A stretch of 64,000 bases of DNA from Muricea muricata (GCA_963855995.1 OY979727.1:12578946-12642945), one strand, 5' to 3'. Positions 37,138 to 50,301 are shown, numbered from the stretch's first letter. The notes: generated from the letters alone by a model not told the origin. Numbers and translations are program-made.

Positions 37138-37997
37138 GGTTTGAAACTCATTTTCAAATTCCTTAGAACTTAAAACAAATTCCTTATTTTTAAAAAATTC
37201 CATAAATCATGCAGAAAGGACGTGCCGAGTTTTAAAGACGTTTTTTGAGAACTCCGTGAAATTGTTATAGTTCTAATAAAGATGTGGAACTTCTAAACGA
37301 AAAGGCATTCAAGTGGAGTGTTGCCTTGCTTGTGGTCATTGGTATTTGCACATTTTAAGAGACTATACCCCACCAATTCCCCACAATAAAAAGGGTAGCA
37401 AAGGGGTGGGGATTGTGGATCACATGTCTTAAAAAAGTAGCTTAACATTACAGCTTGCTTACAGATCTGAATCATGTTCTTTCAGATAGAAATCGTATTT
37501 CTCTCAATATGTACATCATCCTCAATATGTATCGACCTCAGAAAGGCCTCTGAAGATTTTTCACACTTATTTGAACACTCAATTTTTAGTTCACGAGCTT
37601 GACAGCGATCATGTTCATTTCACAGAGCAATTTTATTAAGAATCAAGCCTTAGGGATGTAGAACAAATCATATTTCACAAGCACTAACATCAAGCATTTA
37701 ACATTTTACACGAATAGATATTAGCCAATCACGGCTCACGAAAATACCTTTACCAGCATAAAAAAAACATAGGCAGGAAAAAAACATAAACAAGTTGTAC
37801 TCCTCCCACCGTGTTTTTTTAACCTTTTTATCAAGTTATTTACAGATGATAATTCTTTTTTCTTAAACTCCAAGAAACTCTATTAAGCAGTTCTTAAGTG
37901 AAATTTCCTGTAGTTTCCGAAAATTCCTTATTCATTACGTTATGTTTCCAGGAATATCGTTACACGGAACGCGGTTTGTTTTGCCATATAGACCAGT

Positions 37998-38190
37998 ATT
38001 ACCTTTTGAAGTGGGGCGCTAATATTGTCTTGTCGGTACAAGTGGAGGTTGACGTCCCAAATGAGATCTGATAATGGCTGGTAAGTACCGTTTCTTTCCG
38101 TTGTTAAAATTTTACTGATAAATTTAAGCCGATAAGCGACACATTCGTCCAGTTGCTGGCGTATCGGATCGAAAGATCGGAACAAATTCT
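37998..38190 (-). other. Exon-like open frame, unassigned
   Basis: On -, an acceptor-like aaattag precedes an open frame (DPIRQQLDECVAYRLKF, LSDLIWDVNLHLYRQDN) that reaches a donor-like caaaag|gtaata near 37999. Composition is protein-like, but no partner exon or family was recognised. Confidence 0.25.
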
Positions 38191-38825
38191 AATTTATGTT
38201 TAATCACGCCTGCCTCGCTGGAAAAATTGGAATGTCTGCAAAAATACTATAAACACCTACAAACTACAGTAGTACTTCAAAAACAAAACTTTTTTAAACG
38301 CTACAGGTACTGAGTTGTCAATGCAGACCAACCCAACATAGAGGTTCGACGTTTCAAAGCTCTGCATGGTCAAAGTTCTACTAAAAATTTCTTATAGAAT
38401 CGAAGGACTTGTTCGCTCGAAATGTGGTGTCGTATATCCCGAACCATCTATCATTTTTTAATATTTGGTACTTTAATATTTCCTGACGCGTTTGTATCAT
38501 TCATACTCATTAACTCATAAGCCGGTCAATGCAAATGTCATGCAACAATGACTCTGCAAATAGCAAATAGATTGTTGAATAATACTTGAACTCGAATTGA
38601 CCTTTCGTTCACTTAAAGTTTGCTGCAATTTATCAATGTTTATTACACAATTAAGTTAAGGTAAATTTGTTCCACAAGCCTGTAATGTTTATAAGCTATC
38701 CACACCGACTGAAACGCGAACGTTTTTATGATACAATAACACACGTTAAATTGGTATAAAAACATCCACAAAAATCAAATTGCTATACATTTAGTAAACC
38801 TTTACCAGCAGACAATTTGATAAAA

Positions 38826-39065
38826 TAAAGCACAAAACATACTCCGAATAGTAACATCTTGTAAACTCAAAATATGAGCTATTGAGATTAAACAAGATAA
38901 CACAAATCACGGTGATATTTCGACTTTATTGCAAAGTCTAGGTTTGACAATGACTTTGCACTAAGGTCGAAATATCTCCGTGATTTGTGTTATCTTGTTT
39001 AATCTCAATAGCTCATATCTTGAGTTTACAAGATGTTACTATTCGGAGTATGTTTTGTGCTTTAT
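38826..39065. mobile_element. 240-bp near-perfect foldback element
   Basis: The arms start aagcacaaaacatactccga and end with its complement. About 105 bp each, they include aacaagataacacaaatcac on both sides, with a short loop around tttgacaatg. The phrase atacatttagta occurs 35 bp left and immediately right. A diverged relative lies at 55810-55950. Confidence 0.9.
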
Positions 39066-40338
39066 ACATTTAGTATTTACATATTTTTCTAACATGAACT
39101 TTAAAAATCTTGTACACGTAGTTTGGTGAAGAAAATTTGCAAATATGTTGTTAAAACATTGTAATTGCTGGACAGCGACTTGTCAAACACATCAATGTTG
39201 CGACATTGTTTGCAGTATTTCAATTTGATAGTATTTGATCGAGGACGCGTGCACCGAAGACAAAGCCGAAGACATGACATGCAACAAAATGGTGTGCTAT
39301 TTCTGTCCTCGACAGGGCTTAGATATTTAACACTTAATTACAGAGACAGAAGAAAACACTAAGTATGTTTTGTGAAACTGAGAAACATCGACAGTCGAGG
39401 GTTAACAGACCATGACTGCTTTCTCAAGGTCTCAGTCAATAAGTATTTTATTATATACCATGCAATCGTCAAAGAAACGAAAAAATATTTTATTGATTTT
39501 CCAAAAAACGTTCAATTTAATTCTGTACACAATGTCAATTCTGTACAAACGTCGCGTGTTCATCAGTGAACAATGCATTGTCTCCCTCGCTTTAAACTCA
39601 GTTTAAACGCTTGCTTTGTAAGTAAGAAGGCACAAAACCAAGAACACCGGAACAGCGTCAATCCGGAACACGGAACACCGAAACACTAAAAATTCTTAAT
39701 TTGTTAAAAATTCGAGAAAAAAATACCGGGGTTGTAGAATTACTGCTGGAATAATTATTGCGTAAAACATGCTTTTTTCCTATCTACACGAGCTCGAGTC
39801 GTATATGAGAGCTGATATCCGACGATATGCATAGCACCGAGTTAGCTATCAGTTTATGCTTATAATTTCAGGCGCCTTTTTTTTCAGAACGAATCAACAC
39901 GTATACTTCATGAAACAACAATATTATAGATCGTCCCACCTCCCTCGACCACCCACCTACCCACTCCTTTATAGCAAAGCTTTGATTTGTCTAAAGCCTT
40001 AATTTTATAAATTGTTTAGACTGATCACTGAAAACATTTACTTTAAATCTTAACTTTTTTTGTCCAATAACATGTATCAAAGATTGCCAAAAAAAAATAA
40101 CTACGTCTTTATCTCATGTACACTACACGGAGTTTACTTGATAAAATTTGTAGGTATATTTTAATACACGACTTAGCTGCCATTTACCAAACACGGTAGT
40201 AGGTACCCTTGTATAGCTTGTGTTATATAATATTTGTCGAGTTTTTTGTTTGTTAGATAACATGTGTTTGATCCCTAAGGATTCAAATCATTTGTTCAGA
40301 GATGATCCTATAGTTGGTGCATATATTTTTGTACACAG

Positions 40339-43300
40339 GTAGAGAATCGTCTTTTGATGGTCACCAGAGTAGAAATGAACCACAAGGTTTGTGAAAAAGA
40401 CGTCAAAATCTAATTTCCACTGGCGACATAAACATGTTAAGACTCAACCAACATGTAATTTTTCCATGGATGTAGCCAGGGAGGGAGTTGACGGACCAGT
40501 CCCTTTTTGTTTATAAAAAGGTTCAGGAAAGATGATGCGATGCTGCAGAAGATGTAAAAACGACATGTTAATATCATGGGCACATTCATATGTAGATGAC
40601 ATTCAAGTCATTTTTACCTTGTCATTGACATATGGCAATGCCCATTAGTTACCACAGAGCCCCCCCCCCCCACTCTTGAAAGTTCTGGCTATGTCCCTGA
40701 ATGTTCACTGCCTCTCTCTTTTGTCCATTCCCACCCCCATGAGGGAAGCACTGTGCAAATTATTTGTAGTCCTAAAATTAGGCTTAATGTTTACTTACAG
40801 TCAGGGTATTTAACGTCTAAATTCTGTTATAATAAGTAAATATATTTGCCCACTGAACTGCCCGTACTCATTCATTGTTTTATAAATGATTGTATTTATA
40901 TATTAAATTCTAACTACAGAAAATGCACTGCCTACACCAGAAACCAATGAAAGTGGTTCCTCGGAAACGGGTGCTGTGGATATGCAGAGAACTACACAGA
41001 GTAATAAACTATTTGCAATATGTTTACAGCGATAAGGAGAAATAAATAGGATACAATACGAAGCAATTAAAGATGTATAAAGTAAAAAGGTTTTCTCCGG
41101 GTACTCTGGCTTCCTCCCACAGGGAAAGTAGACAGGGTGGGTTAGGTTAAACGGGCTCACAGTAATTGGCTCGAAGCACAGGGTAGATCAACTTATACGA
41201 GAACTTAACTCACATGCAATACCAAATGAACACCTGACTTGGTTTCACAGTGGTGAGACACACACCGCCTGCGCCTCCCTATGAAGGTAACTCAAGATAA
41301 CTGCTTAAAACTTACTATCGTTGCCGAAGTTAATTCATACGGCCCAAAATGTCTTTGTAACAACATCGACCGATTATGCATCTAGCTTTCTGTCCTCTTC
41401 TCCAAATTTTCTAAATCTTCCTCAATCCAAGTGCGAAACACAAATAGTGGACGTAAGTTATTTGTATCATTTGTACTCAAATTTATTTTTTGCTTATTTT
41501 CAGGCGGCCGGGCAGCGTCAGTTTTTGACGGAGAGACGTGTCAAAAAAAAGCTTTAAGAATTGGCAACATGAACACGCTAAGTTTGGACGACGCTTGTCA
41601 TTTACTTAATGCTGACATACCTGGTCGAGATTGGAGGACTTTAGGTGGCAAATTTGACTACACCGTCGATCTAATGGGGGTAAGAAAGCATTTCGAAAGA
41701 ATTTTTCGTTGCTCTCTGCAGTGTCAGATTAATATAAATCTAGTTTTTCATACAGTAGGTGCCAAAAGTATGAGTCCAGTTGACACTGAATTGTTATTTG
41801 TCATTTTATATAGCTAACATTACCGCTCTGCATCACAACACAAGTATTTTTTCTAAATCAAGTAATTTAAACATGTAACTACATAATTTTAGTACTTGAT
41901 GTCTGAAATCGTTCCCTTTGAAATACCTTGTTCTATTGATTTCACAATAGATTTAGTATTGTCAATGTGAAATATCACCCTAACAAGGAGCAATTACATC
42001 CCATGGCTTGTCTTGGCTCCTAGTTACCCTGTTGATTTTTTCTTTAAAATGTTGCTAATAGTTCGGAATTTGATAAACTTTAGAAGATTGATGGGAAAAT
42101 ACTGCATGAGCACTAAATTATCTTGGTTTTCATATCTTCTTTAAACACACACATTAGAAAAGTGTAAATCATTTTCTACATAGGCTTTTCCTAAACGATA
42201 AAGTAGTACGCCTTTGAAGAATCTATTGGTATTTATGTTTTCTGAGAAATTCGATACTTTTCGTCATACAAATATCCCTAACTTTATTGAAAACCGTAAT
42301 AAAAATGATAACTTTGTATCAGGATCAATTGGACCCTGATCCATGATCTCTTAGGCTTGTTTGTGCTTGTTTTCATAACAATCGATTATATATGCTTACT
42401 TTCAGGATGCACTAATCGACTATGACTCAACCTTTCAGATCACTCCGGGTAACCATTTGCCCTGTAGCTTGATTCAAATCTTTAGTTATCTTTATGTTCA
42501 TGTATCCATAGGACCAAATTTACTATTGTCGCCAATAAATGTGGTAAAAAATTTAAAGCAAAAATCCTGGAAGCAATCGTAAAGCATATAATGTACATGC
42601 TTGAGTATAACTAATGTTGATAGGTTGAGGACGCGAAATGAGCAAAATTCCGGATATAATCTTATCTCTGTTTCTTCACAAAAACTGGACTGGACTCATA
42701 CTTTTGGCACCTACTGTATCTCTGAGGATGATTCTGAAATAGAACTTTTTGTAAGCTTAGAAATATTTCTTCGTTTTCTTTATACGGTTGACGTGTACAA
42801 ACACAGAAACTTAAAGTAAAATCTGAGCAGTAACTGAGCTTTGAACAAATTTGATGATGCTTAATAGCCTGAATTAGCTCAGAGTAAACGGACACCTAAT
42901 TATTCAGACTTGCAAGTACGACAGCTCGTGAAAATTTTGCAAAAGTAAAAGTTATTAAAACCTGAAGGCCGTTAGATGCTGCAACATATTTTATAATGGT
43001 AGCTGCATCATATATAGAGATTACTGCATGGTTGGCGAGTGCGTACGATTTTTATGCACGAGTTGTGAAAGATTGCTAAACGAACGAGTGAGCGCAGCGA
43101 ACGAGTGAGTTTAGCAATCTTTCACAACAAGTGCATAATAAAAATAATACAAACGAGCCAACCATGCAGTAATTTGTTTATGCCAAACATATAGAGATTA
43201 TTTTAGAACTGGAAACCTGTCAAAGGCGAACAATGTCCAAACAAAATATTGAACTCTCAAAACAGAATCATACCATTTGTTTCTCCGTTATTTGGCCTAA

Positions 43301-43928
43301 ATAGTGAGTCAAAGCTGTTCTTCTTTCTGTTTCATGTTTTTTAGTGAGGAAACTCTTCTTCTTTTAGACATAAAAGCCAAATACCCTTTCGCTCCTTCCC
43401 CAACAAGGCGGCCATGTTGTGAGCAAAATGACGATACGATTTTCTTAACTAGTGAGAAAAACCGTGTAGCCAATCAAAACGCTGATAGGATAAATTTTCA
43501 CTAGCGAAAAAAATCGTACGGCCAATGAAAACGCTTATTCATTTCTCCGCAGCGAAAATACGATTTTTATTTCACCCGTTTACCTCGCGTAAATCTCTAT
43601 ATGTATGGCATGCATAAATGGCATTATCCCTTTATCAGTATACGATGGTATGTAGACAGAAAAATAACCTATTATTTAGAATATTATTCATCAATGTAGC
43701 TACATTTCAAAACTTGTCGTTTTTCCTTCGTTTAAGAGGTTTGAAAGAAAGGAAAATATGGCCAGAGCTATGTTACGTTACTGGGATAGTGAACAGGGCA
43801 ACAATGTCGAAAATCTAATAACGAAACTCCAAGAAATGAGTTGTGATCGGGTAGCTAAAATCTTCCAAGATGAAATCGATAAAAAAGGCAAAAACTGCAA
43901 CTGCCCAGATTGTCGAAGCATTAGCTAA
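40339..43928 (+). CDS. Death-domain protein, C-terminal exons (5' end not found)
   Basis: Exons: 40339-40386, 40920-41000, 41504-41679, 42406-42448, 43737-43928 (TAA). The first four join in phase (1, 1, 0). The last joint fails (phase 1 to 0), so a small exon or different border is missing. The linker is Ser/Thr/Glu-rich (PTPETNESGSSETG). The domain starts LSLDDACHLLNADIPGRDWRTLGGKF, with the helix-2 Trp typical of death domains. It continues with ARAMLRYWDSEQGNNVENLITKLQEM, the Trp of helix 5 and hydrophobic helix 6. Death domains mediate homotypic assembly in apoptosis and innate immune signalling. A C-terminal domain after a disordered linker fits receptors (TNFR-like) or adaptors. No upstream membrane segment was found, so the class is open. 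Confidence 0.65.
43019..43174. mobile_element. 156-bp foldback in the last death-domain gene intron
   Basis: The arms attactgcatggttggc... and ...ccaaccatgcagtaat are inverted. The centre is ttgctaaacgaacgagtgag / cgaacgagtgagtttagcaa. A broader pair, atatagagatta (43010 and 43190) with taaatctctatat (43589), suggests a larger composite to about 43620. Confidence 0.7.
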
Positions 43929-44927
43929 TAAAATTACTTAATTTTCTATTTTGTTCGTATTATATATTAATTTTCCTTCTTATAAGAGTTGTGTTCCGTT
44001 AATATCTTTTCTTATCTTTTCTTCAATATCATTGTATGAACGTTTTTCGAACTGAACGTATGTAAGAGTATTGTTGTGGACACATACGTCTTCAGGGGCC
44101 GGTTGTATCAAAGGCTTTTAGCTTAAACGGTGGTAAGTGAAATTTAAAACTCACTTTCACGTCTAGTGCGGAACCGAAATTGAGTTTAATAGAATAAATA
44201 TTTAGTTTTATATATAATTGTTCTTCTCTGGTCAAATAACTTCAGCTGGTTTGTTTGCACAACATGCACACTTGTTTTACATTTTTGACTTATCCACTGT
44301 TTAAGCTAAACGCCGTTGATACAACCGGCCCCTGGTGTTGTTTTGCAAAAGTTGTAAACATGATGCATTAATTGAATAACACTTCTAGTGGATTTAATTA
44401 AAAAATGGTTCCTATTGAAAGCTAGTGCCAGTAATTGTAGGTCACACAAGCGCGTTTATCCCAAGTGGATAAGAACATCAAACAACTCTATTAAAATATT
44501 TCAACGTGGAAAGAACACTAATGCCTATAATTACACACTGGATGTTTAAAACTTAATTTCACTTAAAACAGTCTTTTACAGGATAAATGGAGTTTGGTTT
44601 TAAATTTGACTTATTCACAGTTTAAGCTAAGCCATTTTCTTCTCTCAACTTCTCCCACAAGTTTGTTCTTAAACGACAATATAAAATTGTCTTCTGTAGT
44701 ATTTTTCGTCTCTCGCCCAAGTTAGCCTCGTCAAAAACCTTTACCGAAATTCTAAGATCTCTGTTGCAGACCTCCCCTGTTCTCGTATCCACAGAGAATC
44801 ATTACATACCAGCATACTCTTACGTTCTTGTAGCTACAGTACCGACATCACATGAACTAAAGGGCAAAATTGTAAATTTTGTACGGTACCAATACTTTGC
44901 ACAGCTTTCTGGATTCCGTCGCGTCGT
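43929..44927. other. Convergent spacer with one MITE
   Basis: Between the death-domain gene and the MRPS18B 3' end. The MITE at 44093-44334 is the only recognised feature. A shorter echo of its arm (gtttaagctaagcc) lies near 44620. Confidence 0.5.
44093..44334. mobile_element. hAT-like MITE with caggggccggttgtatcaa ends
   Basis: The ends caggggccggttgtatcaa and ttgatacaaccggcccctg are exact inverted repeats, and the arms continue with ttagcttaaacggtgg / ccactgtttaagctaaacgc. It is 242 bp. A clear target duplication is not visible. Confidence 0.9.
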
Positions 44928-47900
44928 TTACTTTAATCTGACGTTGACAGGCATTCGGGCACGTTTAGCAGGCTTTGCAATACTTCGTGGCCCAGGAACG
45001 CTGTACGGTAGAAAACCTGAGGAGAGAAAGTAATTAAATAGTTTAAACAAAGAACATCATTAGTACATGTGCGGAACTCCCGAACCTCCACACAAAACCA
45101 CACACTTTTTTATTAAGTCGGTAATGAATACTTTCCTGGCATTGCAGTCCAGTATGTCAGAGTTGTTCATGAGGAAAACACAAAAGAAATCATGAGTGTG
45201 AGAGTCTGTATAAGTGATATAGATTTATCTTGATTTGCACAAACTTTCACTTTGATTTTTTCGTCTTATACTTGATGTATTTTCAAAATTACTTTGTTCT
45301 ATAAAATTGGAGAGTTTCAAAAGCCATTTACAAAATTCGTATCCGTGTTGCATCAGATATATTTACAACGCTCTCCGTTGGCTAGAGTTTCTATATCCGA
45401 TACTTGAAACACCGTCAATCATGTTGCATATAAATAGCGCAAAAATATTTCGGGTACAAGTAAATGACATTTTGAGCACTCAAGGTTTAAATGGATCCTG
45501 AGCATCTCAACTCAAAGTTCCTGACAAGATTTACAATCTCAACAAAGATATAAGCTGTCTTTCCAGATCATCACTAAAACTAGACGTTCGGTATTTAAGG
45601 CTGTACCAGAACCTATAGCTACGATTTTTTCTTAACTCTTCCCTGCCTGAATTTTAACATGTGTATGATTTCCACTCGAGATTAATTAAGACACATTTAC
45701 TGTATAACCTTTAGGAAGTACCACTCAGTAGTGACGCACTTCTGTGGATAAATTTGTTCACGTTAACTTACCAAAGTCCTTAGCCGTCTGGATTGCTGTT
45801 AGGAGATTGTCTTGTTGGTATCTACAAACACCTTGAAAAAGACATTAGGAATTTGTAATACTACAGTACTATTATATACTTACAGATATTATAGATGAAT
45901 GCTTTAGTCACATTTTGAAGATATATCACAAATTGTCAAGATATTCGTGGTGCTCCGTCAGTTTCTTGTTTTATACAAAAATTAAGAAATTACTTGACTA
46001 ATGTATATTAGATAATTGTATGTATTTATTTTCTGAATAATTTGTTTATAATTGGTTTATATTGTTTGCCCGGTTTTATCAGGTTGTTAAAGGTAGCCCA
46101 AAAACTTGTAAGCCTTATAGTTTCCATTTGGGCTTCCTTGCCAGTTAATTGTATTATGTTATGTTTGTAATTTATGCTATTTTGTGGCTAAATAAATTGA
46201 CTTGACTTGACTTGACTGTATTAAACATGATTTAATAACTGAATATCTAAACACTGTTTCGTTTTTATGTGCACAAATGAATACAAACTGGAGTTTCAAT
46301 TTAAATAAAAAGTATGAAAGATACAAAATTTGGGCAATATTTAGATCTGTGAACAGGTCTCCCCTTGTTATAATGTGAGCAGGATTGATGCACCGAAAAT
46401 GAACTTTACAGCATATTTAATAAATAAATGTGCATTTAAACCTGTGCACTTTTAATACCTGTTTTGGATGCCTCAAATACTTCACCAGTGTGGGGAGATA
46501 TAAATTGTGACAGCAAATCAATATCCTATTTCAAAGGAAAAAATTGTGTGCAAATTGGATTGACTTAAAGTAAAATATATATGTTTTTGATGATATTTCT
46601 GTTACATAAGTTCAACCATATGTATTATCAAGTTCACCTTGTAGTCAAGTTCATAGCCACCTGCCAAGTAAAGTCGACATATTGGACAGGGATTACCAGA
46701 CACAATTTGCTTCTCACCCTTCCCTCGCTGAAGAAAGGAATAAAAAAATAATTGAAGAAAAATCCTCAGATTAGGATATTTTCTAACATGATTGCTCAAC
46801 CCCTACTGAACAAGTGATTTCTACTTTCAAAGCTTCTATCATTACTTACAATGCATTTTTTCCTTGTTTTCTAAACAATAAAAAGGAAATGAAGTGAATA
46901 TATTGTGTGAGTGCAACAATCACAGTTACAACAAATGAGTAGACAGTGATTTTGTACAGTAGAATGCATAATTATACAATTTCTTGCAGCAAACATTAAA
47001 ACATACCATTGGAGGTTTCTGGCCTTTAAAATTCCTTCTGTAGTATGCCCATATTGGTTTTTCTACAAAGTGGATATAAATGAGTTAATTTCAATTTATG
47101 AATTACTTTTTGACATTTATATATTTAAGCTGACTTACAAACATATGGATGCTCTATTGTCACTATACCTTTTGAATGACGTTGCTCTATTTTATCATCT
47201 TGCAAAAGAATCAATCTAAAAACAATAAATGTAAAGAAAAATATGCAATGTAATGAATTATCGCTTACATTATGGCTTTTTCAATTGATTGATGATATCA
47301 AAACCTTTGGTTTGGTGAATCTTGGTTTGCAGACGACTTGAGATAGAACAAAGCTTGACGGACTTCATGTTGTGTCCCTATATAATACAGGAATAGTTTG
47401 ATAAGATGTATATACAGTACAAATTTTATATTTCAGGCTGGGTTCGTTTGATAAGATATATCTATGAATAAAATCTGACTATGAATAAGGCTTTGATGCC
47501 TAACCTGTGAACTCTGTGCTAGGAGTTTCCTTAGAGATTCAATATTTTGATGCAAAAAAGTAATATTGTTTTTAAAGTATAAACTACGTAGCATACATAA
47601 CTTTGTTTATAATATACAGTTGCAGCAATAGAAGCGTTCCAAGAAGATTTGACCAATTCATTTGCTCAAGTTTACCAGTTTCCTTTGATCAATTCCTCCT
47701 GTGAATATCTTGAGGAATTGATTAGAGGAACTCCTAAACTTGAGCAAACGTTCTATTGCCACAACTGTAACCTCTAACCTGAATTGCCCGAAAATTACAA
47801 AATCTGCCATCAACAATGATGTATATTGCTGCATACTGCCATTGATTGGGTATCGTCAACAGTAAAGTACCATGAAATAGCTACACAAAATACCACTTCT

Positions 47901-48871
47901 CTTACCTCCTATAAGGACTTTCAGGCCATTTTCACCATCTTTTTGACCAATAATTTTCATTATTACTCCAGTTCTTTCCTTGATCTTCTTTATCATATCA
48001 CCTTAAATATAGATCAGTGCGTCTCAGTTCCCAAGAAACGTTTCTATTTAAGAACTTCATATGTTATACATACATCAATGTTATGCCCTAAAGTTGGGAG
48101 GGGGCCATACCCAGGGCGATTGACACAGAAAGTAAATCAGTGCACTCCATATGTAAAAAACTATTTAACACTTCAAGTTCCCTAAATGAAATGCCAGCAA
48201 GCTGGGAATGTGAGATGAGAAAGAGCAAAATAGCATATTCTACCAGGTATGCTGCCCCCACCCTCCTCCCACCAGGGGAGTAGGCATTGATAGGTGCATT
48301 ATTGCATAAGTCAATTGTTTACCCCAGGGAGGGGGTATCGGGCAAACATTTGACAGCTTTCTGTACACATTTAGAGCGAGATAGAGAGATATATGCAAAT
48401 TTTAGCAAATATGTCGTCAAATCCAGTAGGTTTGCACAAACTTGCCACCTTCTATAAATCAGTAAAATCACATCACACTATGGAATCCTCTCATTTCTCC
48501 TCAAAATCTGCCAAGTTTATTGCTACTCACAACATCCGTTTCTACCACAAAATAAACTCACCTGCATCTTCTAGGTTTCCACTCGTGAACGAAAATTCTT
48601 CCGTGACGAATTCGGGATTCTCAAACTCCTTCGACTCCACGCTTGCAGCACTTCGAAAACCCACGTGAAAAATTCTTGACTTGATCAATAAATTCCATGT
48701 GGTAAAACTGGGTATTTTTGCCAACAATGCTCCTCGTTGCAATGCCAACGTAGAGAACGATCCTCCTGCACCCTTTCTGGAGTGATTTCCTACGTATTTG
48801 TACAAGTAATACTTGGAAAATTGCCTTGAAAGCCTACAATATTCAAAAACATGCTTCAAATTGGCGGCCAT
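44928..48871 (-). CDS. MRPS18B: Mitochondrial ribosomal protein S18B, at least nine exons
   Basis: Exons in transcript order: 48871-48562, 47377-47305, 47215-47169, 47062-47007, 46870-46850 (21 nt), 46727-46638, 46525-46459, 45821-45772, 45016-44928. Phases agree except 46459 to 45821 (1 to 2), where a tiny exon is probably missing. It is a component of the mitochondrial small ribosomal subunit (bS18 family). The N-terminus is long, basic and Arg/Lys/Ser-rich, as expected of a mitochondrial targeting sequence. The core reads KPIWAYYRRNFKGQKPPM, KTRKKCI, GNPCPICRLYLAGGYELDYK, then DIDLLSQFISPHTGEVFEAS and LLTAIQTAKDFGFLPYSVP. This order matches MRPS18B rather than the A or C paralogues. The CPIC zinc-type cysteine pair is present. 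The start codon context is TISU/YY1-like. Confidence 0.9.
45175..45430. repeat. Dispersed repeat, second copy of the 6.9-7.1 kb sequence
   Basis: Shares the order aaagaaatcatgag, gagtctgtataa, ctataaaattg, gtccgtgttgcatcagatat with 6900-7060. Located in the last MRPS18B intron. Confidence 0.55.
46050..46215 (+). mobile_element. LINE 3'-end fragment with ttgact tail
   Basis: The sequence ends ggctaaataaa followed by ttgacttgacttgact. This simple-repeat tail after a short A-rich 3' UTR is characteristic of CR1/L2-type LINE ends. There is no coding part; it lies in an MRPS18B intron. Confidence 0.55.
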
Positions 48872-48878
48872 ATTGGAT
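48861..48878 (-). promoter_or_regulatory. TISU/YY1-like element over the MRPS18B start codon
   Basis: On - the start reads caatATGGCGGCC, matching the TISU consensus SAASATGGCGGC except for one base before the ATG (T instead of C/G). TISU elements also bind YY1 and direct initiation on very short leaders, and are enriched in mitochondrial genes. Confidence 0.5.
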
Positions 48879-49370
48879 ACGTCGCGAGGTCATATACTTC
48901 CGGTTTGATCTAGAAATTTGTCTTTTTGCAAACATTTTTGTGTTTTCATCCTGCCTGCTTATTTCGTTGGATATTTCAATCAGTTGTCAAGATGTAAGCA
49001 AGGAAATGCTTTCTAAGGATGGCCTTCTGTTTCTAAAGATTGTGTCTGAGCAGTCGACAATTTCTGGAAGACTAACCTGGAAATATTTTGTTGTTTTGAG
49101 GAGACGAAGTTTGTCACAGTTTTCGGAAAAGAATACAAAAGCTCACTGTCATTTTTCAAGGTGAATGCTTACACTTCTGGGTTGCTCAATCAGGTATATG
49201 GGTTTTCAATATAATATAGCATGTCATTGATTGTCCTTAGAAATGTTTTCAACAATTTTTTCTGCCTGAAATCTGTTTTTTTTTCATTTTCGTACTTTTT
49301 TGAACTCTTGTGCCAAAACAGCTAGAATTGCTCGGCTTTTTACTGATTTGACAATGATAAACCTAAAGTA

Positions 49371-49640
49371 AACTAAACTAACTTTATTTATACTGGACAG
49401 CTCTATCAGTTCTAAACTGTTCTTCCTAGAGGTCCAGACGTCCAGTAAAAATAATCTCTCATTGACCCAGTGTTACTGCAGGAGGAAACCTAAACTAAAC
49501 TAACTTTATTTATACTGGATAGCTCTATCAGTTCTAAACTATTCTTCCTTGAGGTCCAGTAAGGATCATCTCTCATTGATTCAGTGTTACTACAGGGGGA
49601 AACCTAAACTAAATTAATCTTATTTATACTGGATGACTTT
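49371..49640 (-). repeat. 114-bp satellite family, about 2.5 reversed copies
   Basis: Units carry ggatagctctatcagttcta, ttcttcctagaggtccag, tgttactacaggggga. Orientation is opposite to the 53 kb array. Confidence 0.9.
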
Positions 49641-50301
49641 TAATTTGTGCGGGATAATTCTATCGGTTCCAGTCAGTTCTAAAATTTCTAAACCAACTGA
49701 TTTAAAATCGTCCAACAAATTGCGCCTAACCCACTCAGTCTTTCCCTCATGCTGCGTCAAACGCAATTGCATGACGTTCAAATTTTTATCTAATACAAAA
49801 GAGAATTACAAATATGCAAAACGAATTGTCAGTAGGCGTGATAACAATTATTTTATGCATGGGCTCAAGATTCACAGTAGGAATCGTAAACATCAGTCGA
49901 CTTTAACTGTTTCAAAGAGTAGGTATACATATACCTACTCTTTAACTGTTTCAAGGTTGGTTTTTGAACTCCCCCCCCCCCCCCCCATCCCAGCCTTCTC
50001 CCTTAACACGCCATCAGTTTTATGAACAGTTTCAAACACCCTGTGGATTTCAGGATATAATCTTTACATCTTTTCCCAACAACTGTTGCATACATACATA
50101 CATATGACTTTATCTATACACGCCAGCCTCATCAACGTTAAGTTGTTTCTCATTAGGGGCGTGTTGTCTGTCTTAAAAACTTGGACATTTGTCCTGGCCG
50201 CCACCAACTGGAAGGTTTCCAAGTGGAAAGCTACCAAATGGACCTTTTACGTTACACGGTTAAAACAACAGTTTAAAAAAAATGTTGTGCCCTGTGATAT
50301 T

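Larger units (their letters stand above)
37138..40338. other. Intergenic with one foldback and one exon-like frame
   Basis: A foldback lies at 38826-39065 and a candidate exon at 37951-38190 (-). Otherwise AT-rich, with no exon supported in 39070-40330. Confidence 0.45.

Noticed and set aside
48826..49164. 112-codon + frame overlapping the MRPS18B first exon
   Set aside because: Its start is antisense to the MRPS18B coding exon and no domain was seen; kept only as a possible leader exon in the intergenic note.
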